From a virus: 23,600 nt of DNA. Made by a program: the position numbers and the translations under genes. The notes under the pieces are model-generated. The model did no database searches. It saw nothing but the letters and a program-made list of their open reading frames with translations, and had not been told where the DNA came from. The DNA lies in IMG/VR virus record IMGVR_UViG_3300034102_000081, positions 1-23,600 of that record. One strand, given 5' to 3'. Below are positions 1 to 7,164 of this stretch, in pieces (within the stretch, counting starts at the first letter, position 1; every line of letters begins with the position of its first letter).

Positions 1-2851
1 TGCCTCGCTTTACATCCTTGACCATGCCCATGAGAATGAAAGAACCCTTTTCCTCAAAGTCACACACCTCGCCAATAAAGGCGTGATAGTGCTGTGGAAT
101 TGATACGTTAAACTCTGGCAGATTCAAAAACTCATATAGGTTTTGACGAATCTCTTCATCGTTACGTGGATTGTCCTCAAAGGTTGCAGCACCAACAAGT
201 CGAAGAGCCTGAAGAGCACGAGAATTAACACCACTACCCTTAGCAAAAGTAAACTCTTCAAGTTCTTTGTATGAGCCAAAAGGACGAGCAGCAATGTACT
301 TAGAAGCAATGTTGTCTGAAATATACTTAATGGCTGATAGTCCAAAGCGGATACCCTTTCCCTCAATCTTGAAGTCAATGTCTGACTCGTTAATGTGTGG
401 CAAACGAACTGGAATGTTCATACGCTTTGCCTCAATCAGGTACTCTGTACGAGCATCCTTGTCGCTCTCGTTCTTTAGAAGAGAGTACATGAACTCAATT
501 GGGTGATAGTACTTCAACCATGCTGTCCAGTATGATAGCGTTGAGTATGCTACAGCGTGAGACTTGTTGAATGAGTACCCTGCGTGAGCCTCAAAGTCGT
601 GCCATAGTTCTTCTGCTAAATCTGGTCGAATGAAGTTTGATGCACCCTTTACGAACTTGTCCTTAAACTGGTCAAACTCCTTAGCATCCTTCTTCTTACC
701 AATGATCTTACGCACCTTGTCAGCCTCAGCCATTGTCATACCGCCGAGTTCTGTACAAGCCTGCATAACCTGTTCCTGGTATAGAATACATCCGTAGGTC
801 TCAGCAGTGAACGCTTTCATCACCTGGTGGTGATATGAGATGTTTTGCTTGCCGTGCTTACGAGCAATGTAGTCTTTACCAATAGTGTTAGCAGCACCTG
901 GGCGAACCAGAGCGTTAGATGCAGCAAGTTCTGCAAAGTTCTTGACACCCATCTTGACTAGCAGGTTTGTGTAAGGTGTCGCTTCACACTGGAAGACACC
1001 CTTAGTGTAGCCCTCAGAAAGCATCTGGTAGATGTTTGCATCTTCCATGTTAACCTTGAGCAGGTCAATACGCTTGTTACCGTCACGCTCCTGAATAATC
1101 TTTAGTGTGTCCTGAATAACTGACAAGGTCTTTAGACCAAGTGCGTCAATCTTGATAAGACCAATACGCTCTGCTTCTTCCATGTCTACTGCTACTACAG
1201 GAATGCGATCCTTAGTTCCAGGTGCAGTACGAGTTTCTAGTGGAGCAAACTTGAAGATAGGCTGCTTAGATGTTACAACACCAGCAGCGTGAATGCCAGT
1301 ACCACGGATACGTCCACGTAGGAGTTCTCCATACTGCTCAATCTCTGGATATTTCTCACGGAACCATGCAGACTGCTTAGATGTGCAGTAGTCGTCCCAG
1401 TCATCAATAGTTTTTAGCACCTTGTTAACATCGGTTAGTGGAATCATAAGGGTACGTGCAATGTCACGAACAATACCCTTGCCCTTGAACTCAAGGAATG
1501 TGGCGATAGATGCCACGTGCTTGTATTGACGGACTAGGTAGTCCTTAACTTCTTCACGGCGGTTATCCTGAATATCAGTATCAATATCTGGGAAGTCGTT
1601 ACGCTCAGGATTGATGAAACGGAAGAACAACAAGCCATGAACGATAGGGTCAATGTCTGTAATTCCTAGTGCGTAGCAGAGTAGCGAACCAGCAGCAGAA
1701 CCACGACCAGGACCAACCATGATGTCTTCTTTCTTAGCCCACGCAATCATAGAGCGTACAACTAGAAAGTAAGGACCAAAGTTCTTGTCCTGAATAACCT
1801 GCATCTCTTCTTCAAGACGAGCAATGTATTCTGGGTTGGTGTCCAAACCCTTTTCCTTAAGACCATCAAGTGCCAACGTCATAAGTTCTTCGTTTGGATT
1901 CTGGTACTGCACAGGGAGTAGGTCTAGGTGATCTTGGATATCATAGTCCTCAATCTTGTTAACAATCTCAATAGTGTTGTCATACATGTCCTGACGATCA
2001 ATACCCTGAGCCTCCATGGCTGCATGCATCTCTTCGTCAGAGAGTAGGTGAATCTCAAAGTCACGGAAAGTCATTTGACGGTCTGCACCATAAAGATAGT
2101 CTAGACGGTCCATGAGGTTTTCGTGCTTTGCAGACTTCTCGTAAGTAACATCCTTAACCGTCTTGTTAGAGTAAGAGTTAAGAATCAACTTGAGTTCCTG
2201 GATTTCACGCTGAGAAGTATCTGCGTGGTGGCAGTCTGGAGTAACGATAGGCTTAAGCCCAAACTCGTCTGCCAGAGCCAGAATAGTCTTGTTTACTTCT
2301 GGAGGGTTATGTGGCATCACTTCGATGTAGTAATCGTCTCCAAACGTCTCCTGTGCCCACTGGAGGTGCATCTTGGCAGCACCTAGGTTATCTGCCTCAA
2401 TAGCCTTTGCAAGGTATCCCGAAAGACATCCAGAGGTAATTACTAGACCCTCTTTATACTTGGCTAGGATTTCCCAGTCCATGCGAGGCTTCTTGTAGAA
2501 ACCCTCTGTCCAGGCAAGTTCATTAAGTTTGTTAAGGTTCTCTAGACCCTTTGCATTCTTTGCAAGGATGATAAGGTGGTTATAATTAAGATCAAGTGGG
2601 TCGTTCTTGTCTTTCTTATCTTCATGGTCAAAGCGGTCTCTGGTAATGTACCCCTCAATTCCAAGGATAGGCTTGATGCCTGCTGCCTTGGCAGTACGAT
2701 ACATCTCACGGTGACCCGATAGAGAACCGTGGTCTGTGATGGCGATGGCTGGCATACCAATTTCTACAGCCCTGTCCACGTATTCCTGTGGGGTAGCGAT
2801 GCCATCGAATAGACTGTAGTGCGTGTGAACGTGTAGTCCAGCGTAACTCAT
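1..2851 (-). CDS. dnaE: DNA polymerase III alpha subunit (family C, DnaE-type), C-terminus outside window
   Basis: Replicative DNA polymerase, presumably copying the phage genome. I translated 950 codons from the ATG at 2849-2851 (MSYAGLHVHTHYSLFDG) without a stop to the window edge. An N-terminal PHP domain (about residues 1-260) shows all nine expected metal ligands: H7, H9, D16, H41, E66, H92, C142, D206 and H208. The polymerase core has a GRGSAAGS motif near residue 377, a PDIDTD motif at 421-426 with two catalytic aspartates, and the third aspartate at D569 in KIDALGLKTL. The visible end, near KGSFILMGMVKDVKR, looks like the start of the OB-fold. Against a usual DnaE1 length of about 1180 aa, roughly 230 residues are missing to the left. 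AAGGA lies 5 nt before the start. The gene sits last in the replication block behind its own promoter. Family assignment is firm; the intact PHP site suggests built-in proofreading, which is inference. Confidence 0.97.
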   Translation of the reverse strand, partial: MSYAGLHVHTHYSLFDGIATPQEYVDRAVEIGMPAIAITDHGSLSGHREMYRTAKAAGIKPILGIEGYITRDRFDHEDKKDKNDPLDLNYNHLIILAKNAKGLENLNKLNELAWTEGFYKKPRMDWEILAKYKEGLVITSGCLSGYLAKAIEADNLGAAKMHLQWAQETFGDDYYIEVMPHNPPEVNKTILALADEFGLKPIVTPDCHHADTSQREIQELKLILNSYSNKTVKDVTYEKSAKHENLMDRLDYLYGADRQMTFRDFEIHLLSDEEMHAAMEAQGIDRQDMYDNTIEIVNKIEDYDIQDHLDLLPVQYQNPNEELMTLALDGLKEKGLDTNPEYIARLEEEMQVIQDKNFGPYFLVVRSMIAWAKKEDIMVGPGRGSAAGSLLCYALGITDIDPIVHGLLFFRFINPERNDFPDIDTDIQDNRREEVKDYLVRQYKHVASIATFLEFKGKGIVRDIARTLMIPLTDVNKVLKTIDDWDDYCTSKQSAWFREKYPEIEQYGELLRGRIRGTGIHAAGVVTSKQPIFKFAPLETRTAPGTKDRIPVVAVDMEEAERIGLIKIDALGLKTLSVIQDTLKIIQERDGNKRIDLLKVNMEDANIYQMLSEGYTKGVFQCEATPYTNLLVKMGVKNFAELAASNALVRPGAANTIGKDYIARKHGKQNISYHHQVMKAFTAETYGCILYQEQVMQACTELGGMTMAEADKVRKIIGKKKDAKEFDQFKDKFVKGASNFIRPDLAEELWHDFEAHAGYSFNKSHAVAYSTLSYWTAWLKYYHPIEFMYSLLKNESDKDARTEYLIEAKRMNIPVRLPHINESDIDFKIEGKGIRFGLSAIKYISDNIASKYIAARPFGSYKELEEFTFAKGSGVNSRALQALRLVGAATFEDNPRNDEEIRQNLYEFLNLPEFNVSIPQHYHAFIGEVCDFEEKGSFILMGMVKDVKRG

Positions 2852-2885
2852 TAAATTCCTTTTGTTAGTTTTATGATGTGTAAAG

Positions 2886-2914
2886 ATTATGACATATTTT
2901 TGACACGTTGTCAA
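2886..2914 (-). promoter_or_regulatory. Sigma70-type promoter for dnaE
   Basis: On the minus strand TTGACA (2914-2909) is followed after exactly 17 nt by CATAAT (2891-2886), giving a predicted start of transcription near 2879, about 28 nt before the dnaE ATG. It lies in the only sizeable intergenic gap, downstream of a hairpin that ends the ssDNA-binding-protein gene. The -35 box is perfect and the -10 box has one mismatch to TATAAT. Confidence 0.75.
2900..2914. promoter_or_regulatory. Palindromic operator candidate over the dnaE -35 box
   Basis: TTGACAACGTGTCAA on the minus strand is an inverted repeat with perfect 6-bp arms (TTGACA/TGTCAA) around a 3-nt centre. One arm is the -35 hexamer itself, so a dimeric protein bound here would block RNA polymerase. 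The symmetry is directly visible; operator function is inference. The MerR/HTH-type protein encoded at 6614-7156 is a possible but untested ligand. Confidence 0.4.
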
Positions 2915-2930
2915 GACGTATAAAGCAAAT

Positions 2931-2955
2931 GGGGGTACCGTTTATAGATACCCCC
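2931..2955 (-). terminator. Hairpin terminator after the ssDNA-binding-protein gene
   Basis: GGGGGTA (2949-2955 read on the minus strand) pairs with TACCCCC (2931-2937), a perfect 7-bp stem with five G-C pairs and an 11-nt loop. It begins 14 nt after the stop codon of the ssDNA-binding-protein gene. The following sequence, ATTTGCTTTA, is U-rich but not a clean U tract, so termination may be partial. The dnaE promoter lies directly downstream. Confidence 0.65.
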
Positions 2956-2969
2956 ACTCACATTAGTTG

Positions 2970-3626
2970 TTACCAGTCCATGTTTGAAGAGGTGACTGAT
3001 GAACCTGACTCAAAGCCGAAGTAGAAATCTTCCTGCTCTGCGTATGGGACTTCACGAACAACCTTCTCAAGGTTGAAGAACTCGTGTGCTCCCCAGTTGA
3101 ATGGTTCTGAATCTGGACCAGTTGGAATCAAGGTGTAATTGGTTTCAGTTCCCTGACCATTACGCTTGATCTTCCAAGTTAGGTTTGAGATAGATCCAGT
3201 CTCAAGTGCATACTCACGGATAGTGTTGAATGCAGACTGCTTTGAGATACCCTGTGACCACACAGCGATGTATGGGTCTTCAGTGCCATCGTCAACGAGT
3301 ACGTTGCAGTAGAAACGCATACGTGCTCTCCAGCCAGCCTTTGGCTCCTTACGAGCCATCTCACAGCCGTAGCAGCGACCCTCTGTATCTTGAGTACAAG
3401 CAGCCTTACGCTTGTAGTCCTTTGGGTTCTGGTGCTCTGAGATTACAACTGCAAGACCACGTGACTCTACATACGTTGCACTGTCTTCATCCAGTTCCTC
3501 AACGAAACGGATCTTTGCTCCCTGTCCGTCAGCCAACTTGACCCAACGAACTTTCTGACCATTGTTTTCAATCTTTGGCTTATCCATAATTGCATTGATA
3601 TTTTTTAGCCCTTTGATAACGCTCAT
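2970..3626 (-). CDS. Single-stranded DNA-binding protein, gp32-like with zinc site
   Basis: A 218-aa protein expected to coat ssDNA at the phage replication fork. Residues H65, C77, C85 and C88 (H-x11-C-x7-C-x2-C) closely match the zinc ligand pattern of T4 gp32 (H-x12-C-x9-C-x2-C). They precede an aromatic and basic stretch (GWRARMRFYCNVL, 98-110) typical of an OB-fold DNA-binding core. The C-terminus is richer in acidic residues from about 186 (EQEDFYFGFES) and ends in MDW, recalling the acidic protein-interaction tails of ssDNA-binding proteins. The start is supported by a perfect AAGGAG six bases before the ATG. The gene stands between primase and DNA polymerase, with its own promoter and terminator, which fits a protein needed in large amounts. 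Bacterial-type SSB is unlikely given the zinc site. Confidence 0.8.
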   Translation of the reverse strand: MSVIKGLKNINAIMDKPKIENNGQKVRWVKLADGQGAKIRFVEELDEDSATYVESRGLAVVISEHQNPKDYKRKAACTQDTEGRCYGCEMARKEPKAGWRARMRFYCNVLVDDGTEDPYIAVWSQGISKQSAFNTIREYALETGSISNLTWKIKRNGQGTETNYTLIPTGPDSEPFNWGAHEFFNLEKVVREVPYAEQEDFYFGFESGSSVTSSNMDW

Positions 3627-3653
3627 TTTTTCTCCTTATTTTATATCGGTTTA

Positions 3654-4598
3654 TTATTGTAGCATAGCAGCGATAGATTTGTCAAACGATTCGTCAAGAT
3701 TCTTAATTGCCTCGTCTGGCATATCGCCAATATCCTTGTATTGTTTATCTAGTTTGATAACAGTAACACGTGAGCCAAGACGTTCTACAATCTTGTCTTT
3801 CATATTACCGCCTGCTTCATCATTGTCTGCAATAACGATAATGTTATTGAAGTATTTTTTGAGTAGGTCTGTTTGGTAATTGGATACATTGGCACCCAAT
3901 GTGGCTACCGCTGGAAATCCGCACTGGTCTAGTCTGATGGCATCAAAGGATGACTCTACTACGTAGACCTTGCTGGATGTTTTTATGCGGTGCAGGTTAA
4001 AAAGTAATTTGCTCTTTGGCATTCCTGGGGTATTCTTGAAGTCTTTGCCCTCTACGGATCTTCCCACAAAACCAATCTCCATACCATCTGGAGCATGAAC
4101 TGGAATGGTCACCATGTCCTGCTTTTCGGAGAACCCAAGTGCAAACTTCTTTACGGAGTCTTCTGAAATAAGTCTGCCAGAGTAATAACGCATTGCTCTT
4201 GGTGAGTCCAGGGCTTGCTGATTCAATCTCTTAATGAGCACTTGGTCAAACTGAACGTAGTCTGGCTTTTCAACCAAAGCCTTGTCAACGATCTGCTCAA
4301 TGTTGTTCTCTGTCTCTTTAGACTTGATGTATCTAGCAGCCTCAAAGTAGGTTCTTCCAGAAGTGTGCATAATAAAAGCAGTTAGGTCACAGACGTGCTG
4401 ACAAGAGAAACAAAAGAATGTTCCACTTACCTTATCAATTTCTCCAGCAGGTGAGCGGAAGTTGTTGTGGAATGGGCAGAAGATAATGTAGTCAGAGTCT
4501 ACCTCTGATTCAATGTCGATTCCTGAGCCTGTAAGGACTCGTTTAATTTGTTCGGCTGTGTATAAATCACTGTTGTGCCGTCTATTCCCACTACGCAT
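3654..4598 (-). CDS. DNA primase, DnaG-type (CHC2 zinc ribbon plus TOPRIM)
   Basis: A 314-aa protein that should synthesise RNA primers at the replication fork. An N-terminal zinc ribbon is formed by C41-x2-H44 (CPFH) and C63-x2-C66 (CFSC). The TOPRIM domain occupies about residues 208-285, with the conserved glutamate E215 in VVESSFDAI and the D-x-D pair D258/D260 in IADNDEAGG. It is about half the length of bacterial DnaG and lacks a recognisable C-terminal helicase-binding domain, as in many phage primases. In the first TOPRIM motif the usual Glu-Gly is Glu-Ser. The ATG at 4598 is the only usable start ahead of the zinc site and lies 100 nt inside the upstream gene; only a weak purine-rich stretch (AGAAGA) precedes it. 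It ends with a double stop (TAATAA) 27 nt before the ssDNA-binding-protein gene. Confidence 0.9.
   Translation of the reverse strand: MRSGNRRHNSDLYTAEQIKRVLTGSGIDIESEVDSDYIIFCPFHNNFRSPAGEIDKVSGTFFCFSCQHVCDLTAFIMHTSGRTYFEAARYIKSKETENNIEQIVDKALVEKPDYVQFDQVLIKRLNQQALDSPRAMRYYSGRLISEDSVKKFALGFSEKQDMVTIPVHAPDGMEIGFVGRSVEGKDFKNTPGMPKSKLLFNLHRIKTSSKVYVVESSFDAIRLDQCGFPAVATLGANVSNYQTDLLKKYFNNIIVIADNDEAGGNMKDKIVERLGSRVTVIKLDKQYKDIGDMPDEAIKNLDESFDKSIAAMLQ
3656..3685 (-). promoter_or_regulatory. Sigma70-type promoter for the ssDNA-binding-protein gene
   Basis: TTGACA (3685-3680) and TACAAT (3661-3656) are separated by 18 nt on the minus strand. The -10 box is preceded by TGC, making an extended -10 (TGnTACAAT). 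It lies inside the last codons of the primase gene and would start transcription near 3649, leaving a leader of about 22 nt that contains the AAGGAG of the next gene. Confidence 0.7.
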
Positions 4599-4843
4599 TC
4601 AATCTTCTTCTTTCCTACATATGATCCGTATATTGATACCTTAAATGTAAATGTTTCTTTGTTCTTATTATATTCTATTGTAAAGTCTGTGTCAATGTCA
4701 AGCCTTTGTGCGTAACCAAGACTTCTCATTTGCTGATGAAGCATCCTTGTGTATTCGGTCTTCAATCTAGGAATTGCCGAGTCGTCGTGGATTTCTCCAT
4801 CCAAACAAAATCTTTTAATCGGTTTATGATGTACGCTTTTCAT
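4499..4843 (-). CDS. Hypothetical protein in the replication block
   Basis: A 114-aa protein I do not recognise. It is basic at the N-terminus (MKSVHHKPIKRF), then has a helix-like stretch around residues 27-48 and alternating polar/hydrophobic segments (FTIEYNKNKETFTFKVSIYG, VGKKKIECVVGIDG, TTVIYT) suggesting a beta sheet. It sits between helicase and primase, so a replication accessory role is possible but unproven. No Shine-Dalgarno sequence precedes the ATG. Instead TATAAT ends 7 nt upstream, which would give a leaderless message. An in-frame stop just upstream rules out an earlier start. Its last 33 codons and stop are read in a second frame as the start of the primase, an unusually long overlap for this compact genome. 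Confidence 0.7.
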   Translation of the reverse strand: MKSVHHKPIKRFCLDGEIHDDSAIPRLKTEYTRMLHQQMRSLGYAQRLDIDTDFTIEYNKNKETFTFKVSIYGSYVGKKKIECVVGIDGTTVIYTQPNKLNESLQAQESTLNQR

Positions 4844-4850
4844 ACGTACT

Positions 4851-4856
4851 ATTATA
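4851..4856 (-). promoter_or_regulatory. -10 element for a leaderless transcript of the 114-aa gene
   Basis: A perfect TATAAT in the short gap after the helicase stop codon is followed by seven bases and the ATG of the next gene. No good -35 box is found 16-18 nt upstream (best is a poor CAAGGA). The spacing puts the start of transcription on or within a base or two of the ATG, and that gene has no ribosome binding site. The ten bases TATAATAGTA also occur before the gene starting at 7626. Confidence 0.5.
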
Positions 4857-4857
4857 A

Positions 4858-6078
4858 CTAATTATCTTCAAAGTCCTTGTACTTGTACCAGCCCTTGTCG
4901 AAGTCTGCCTGAACGATAAACTCACCCATGAAGCCGTTACGGTTCTTGCGGAATACACATTCAATTATATCAGAGTTGGTAGCACGTCCAAGAGCAAGCA
5001 CCCAGTCAGCATCGTAAGCAATCTGACGTGACCAAGCAGTCTGCCCTAGCGTAGGAACAGTATCTAGTTTGTTAACATCATCAGGTGTTGCAGACGAGAT
5101 AGCAATGATGGGCATCTCTTCACCAATAGCCATAAGTTTTAGTTCACGAGATAGGTTCTTCATACGTACCGTCTCGTTCTCTGACTTCTGGTTAGGCGAC
5201 ATCAACTGTAGGTAGTCTACAATAATAAGGTCTGGCTTGTACTGGTCAATCTTTCCACGAATAACTGATGGAGTAACTTCTCCACCAGAGTCGTTAGAGA
5301 TGATGTGGAACTCTGGCTTGCCAGCAAGTTCCTTAGAGTGCCATCTACGCAGATCTTCAATCTCAACATGTCCTGCAGACAACTTACGGTGTGACCATAG
5401 ACCCTCGCCCATGATTGTAAATACACGGTTACGAACTTCTGTCTCTGACATTTCTAGAGAGATGATTAGTGGTGACTTGCCTTGCTTCCATGCCTGTACC
5501 GCAAAGTATAGAGCCATCCATGACTTACCAATACCTGGGTAGGCTAGGAAGACACCCAACTGTCCTGGCATGATTCCAGCAGGTAGATAGTTATCGAAGC
5601 CAGCAAGACCTGTCTTGATTCCAACGGAACCAAGTTCATTCTGCTTCTGTACGTTCTGGTAGTAGGCAACTGCATCCTCAATGTCTGTCACGTCAATGTC
5701 ACGGATGGTTGCAGTGTTCTTCTTGAGTTCTGAGGTTTTCTGAATAAGGCTTTCTAATGCATCAGAGCCGTTGCCATTCTGAACGTCTGCTGCTGTTGAG
5801 CGTAGAACGTCCTTAAGGCTGTCGTTAAGAAACTCTGCTTGCAGTTCTTCAAGGTGGTACTTAGTTGCACCCACGCCCTCAATTGGGGCAAAGTCACGAA
5901 ACTTTTCTACCACCAAAGATGTGGGTGGTACAGAGGCATTTGTCTCTGAGTAGTTGCGGATGAACTGCCAGATGTCCTTGTGGGTACGCAAGATATTCTC
6001 TACGTTTGCTTGTAGCAATACGTGCACCTGCTTGTCCTGCAGTACTGCTGATAATAGTTTAGCCTCTGTGTTATTCAT
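4858..6078 (-). CDS. Replicative DNA helicase, DnaB-type
   Basis: A 406-aa RecA-fold helicase expected to form a hexamer and unwind DNA ahead of the phage polymerase. The N-terminal domain (about 1-120) is helical, as in DnaB. The ATPase domain has Walker A (AYPGIGKS, 179-186), the glutamate of SLEM (E209), Walker B (LIIVDYLQL, 284-292) and the C-terminal KNRNG motif with K378 and R380, the likely arginine-finger region. Where DnaB proteins usually read ALSQ, this one reads AISSA (326-330), so the sensor glutamine is missing. The ATG overlaps the upstream stop by 8 nt (ATGAATAA) and is preceded by AAGGAG 8 nt away inside the previous gene. The primase follows one gene later, so the helicase-primase pair is encoded together. 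Confidence 0.93.
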   Translation of the reverse strand: MNNTEAKLLSAVLQDKQVHVLLQANVENILRTHKDIWQFIRNYSETNASVPPTSLVVEKFRDFAPIEGVGATKYHLEELQAEFLNDSLKDVLRSTAADVQNGNGSDALESLIQKTSELKKNTATIRDIDVTDIEDAVAYYQNVQKQNELGSVGIKTGLAGFDNYLPAGIMPGQLGVFLAYPGIGKSWMALYFAVQAWKQGKSPLIISLEMSETEVRNRVFTIMGEGLWSHRKLSAGHVEIEDLRRWHSKELAGKPEFHIISNDSGGEVTPSVIRGKIDQYKPDLIIVDYLQLMSPNQKSENETVRMKNLSRELKLMAIGEEMPIIAISSATPDDVNKLDTVPTLGQTAWSRQIAYDADWVLALGRATNSDIIECVFRKNRNGFMGEFIVQADFDKGWYKYKDFEDN

Positions 6079-6379
6079 TTAGCCACTCCTTAGCCCTTGA
6101 TCGGCGTTCGGCTCTCTCCTTTAGGTCTGTCTCGTATTGTTCTCTTGCATCTATAATTTTGTCTGCATAGTTTGCAAAGTATTTCCATGCTGGTGTTTGT
6201 GCTACTGTGAAGTAATATTCTAGCAGATCATAGCAGAAAGGTAAAGTGTATGATTCAATAAGGGCATCTGCTGCCCATTGCTCAACATTTAGATTTAGGT
6301 TTGCTCTTTGCTCGTAGTGCTTTGTGTGCAACTTAGCATATCGACTGAGCAAAGCCATACGGTCTTTGCGTTCAGCCAT
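6071..6379 (-). CDS. Hypothetical protein upstream of the helicase gene
   Basis: A 102-aa, mostly helical and highly charged protein without a motif I can name. The central part is rich in aromatics (ESYTLPFCYDLLEYYF, PAWKYFANYADKI) and the C-terminus is strongly charged (ERAERRSRAKEWLNE). Its stop overlaps the helicase start by 8 nt, so the two are translationally coupled. Small helical proteins next to a phage DnaB gene are sometimes helicase loaders, but that is inference from position only. The ATG lies 2 nt after the upstream stop with no strong ribosome binding site, again pointing to coupling. Confidence 0.75.
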   Translation of the reverse strand: MAERKDRMALLSRYAKLHTKHYEQRANLNLNVEQWAADALIESYTLPFCYDLLEYYFTVAQTPAWKYFANYADKIIDAREQYETDLKERAERRSRAKEWLNE

Positions 6380-6381
6380 GA

Positions 6382-6591
6382 CTACTTACTTTCGATCTCG
6401 CCTTGGGCTTCTGCAACCTTTTCTTGCAGTTTGGTTTCTACAAAAGCGTAGACACGCTCAAAGGCATCGTTGATATTTTCGCCATCACGCTTGTTGTCAG
6501 TAACTGATACGTCAATGCGTAGCGATTGGAAATTGCCTAGGTTAATAGTGTAGCCAAGGTTGACAGATACCTTAGTTTCTTCGTTATTCAT
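6382..6591 (-). CDS. Small hypothetical protein
   Basis: A 69-aa protein. Residues 7-31 look like a beta hairpin (VSVNLGYTINLGNFQSLRI, then DVSVTDN). A helix follows from about residue 41 (DAFERVYAFVETKLQEKVAE), rich in glutamate and lysine. It has no signal peptide or membrane segment and is probably cytoplasmic. AAAGGA lies about 8 nt before the ATG, which supports the start. The gene is 22 nt downstream of the HTH protein gene and 2 nt upstream of the next gene. Its function is unknown; it appears to belong to the replication operon. Confidence 0.75.
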   Translation of the reverse strand: MNNEETKVSVNLGYTINLGNFQSLRIDVSVTDNKRDGENINDAFERVYAFVETKLQEKVAEAQGEIESK

Positions 6592-6613
6592 ACCCTGTTC
6601 CTTTCAAGAACAA

Positions 6614-7156
6614 TTAAATTGATTCAGACCAGATAGGGATAAAACGCCCATCTTCGGTCCTTGTATATGTAAGTATACCATCTCCCATACGACGTGTCAA
6701 CTCCTGCTTTGTAGGGGTGATGTCGTTGGTTATTAGTTTATCGTTACGTGGTCTACCAATGTGGTAGGTAGCAAGTATATCACGAATCTCCTGAACTTGC
6801 GACTCTGAATAATAACTTCTTACCTGCCACCCAGTCTGCCCACCTTTTTGAGATCCTGTTGGGTGAGGAATGATTCCTCGTTTCATTAATGATGGCATGT
6901 ACTTCTTGTGGCGATTAACCAAGTCTGCAGTCTCTCCTACGGTGTAGGCTCTTTGACGATTCTTTTTGAAATCATTAATAAGACAACTTTCAATCTGATC
7001 TTTATTAATGTTGTAAACAGACATAATGCCATTAGACTTATTTAGGTGATGAATGCGAACAAGGTCTCCATTAAGAAACCAAACCTTTTTGCTACCTGGA
7101 ATAATTGGCTTGTCGTTATATTTGACATCAGAGATGCTGCTATTTTTGGTTGACAT
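6614..7156 (-). CDS. MerR-like helix-turn-helix DNA-binding protein
   Basis: A 180-aa protein, probably a transcription regulator or other sequence-specific DNA binder. Residues 70-131 have the look of a winged helix-turn-helix of the MerR/HTH_17 type: AYTVGETADLVNR, then MPSLMKRGIIPHP as the recognition part, a Gly-rich loop (GSQKGGQTGW), and YYSESQVQEIRDIL. The N-terminal 60 residues form a separate small domain (KVWFLNGDLVRIHHL). The C-terminus ends with GDGILTYTRTEDGRF. No effector-binding domain follows, so it is not a classical MerR regulator. AGGGG, overlapping the upstream stop region, is the ribosome binding site. The gene links the tail block to the replication block and may control one of them; its target is unknown. 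Confidence 0.75.
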   Translation of the reverse strand: MSTKNSSISDVKYNDKPIIPGSKKVWFLNGDLVRIHHLNKSNGIMSVYNINKDQIESCLINDFKKNRQRAYTVGETADLVNRHKKYMPSLMKRGIIPHPTGSQKGGQTGWQVRSYYSESQVQEIRDILATYHIGRPRNDKLITNDITPTKQELTRRMGDGILTYTRTEDGRFIPIWSESI

Positions 7157-7164
7157 GGCTACCC

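Noticed and set aside
3562-3879. Plus-strand frame with hydrophobic stretches across the ssDNA-binding-protein/primase junction, resembling a membrane protein
   Set aside because: It is antisense to two firmly identified genes; the hydrophobicity is a by-product of antisense reading of Asp/Lys/Asn codons.
6863-6949. HTH protein as an excisionase paired with an integrase
   Set aside because: No integrase or attachment-like repeat is in the window, and the protein has extra N- and C-terminal domains unlike small excisionases.
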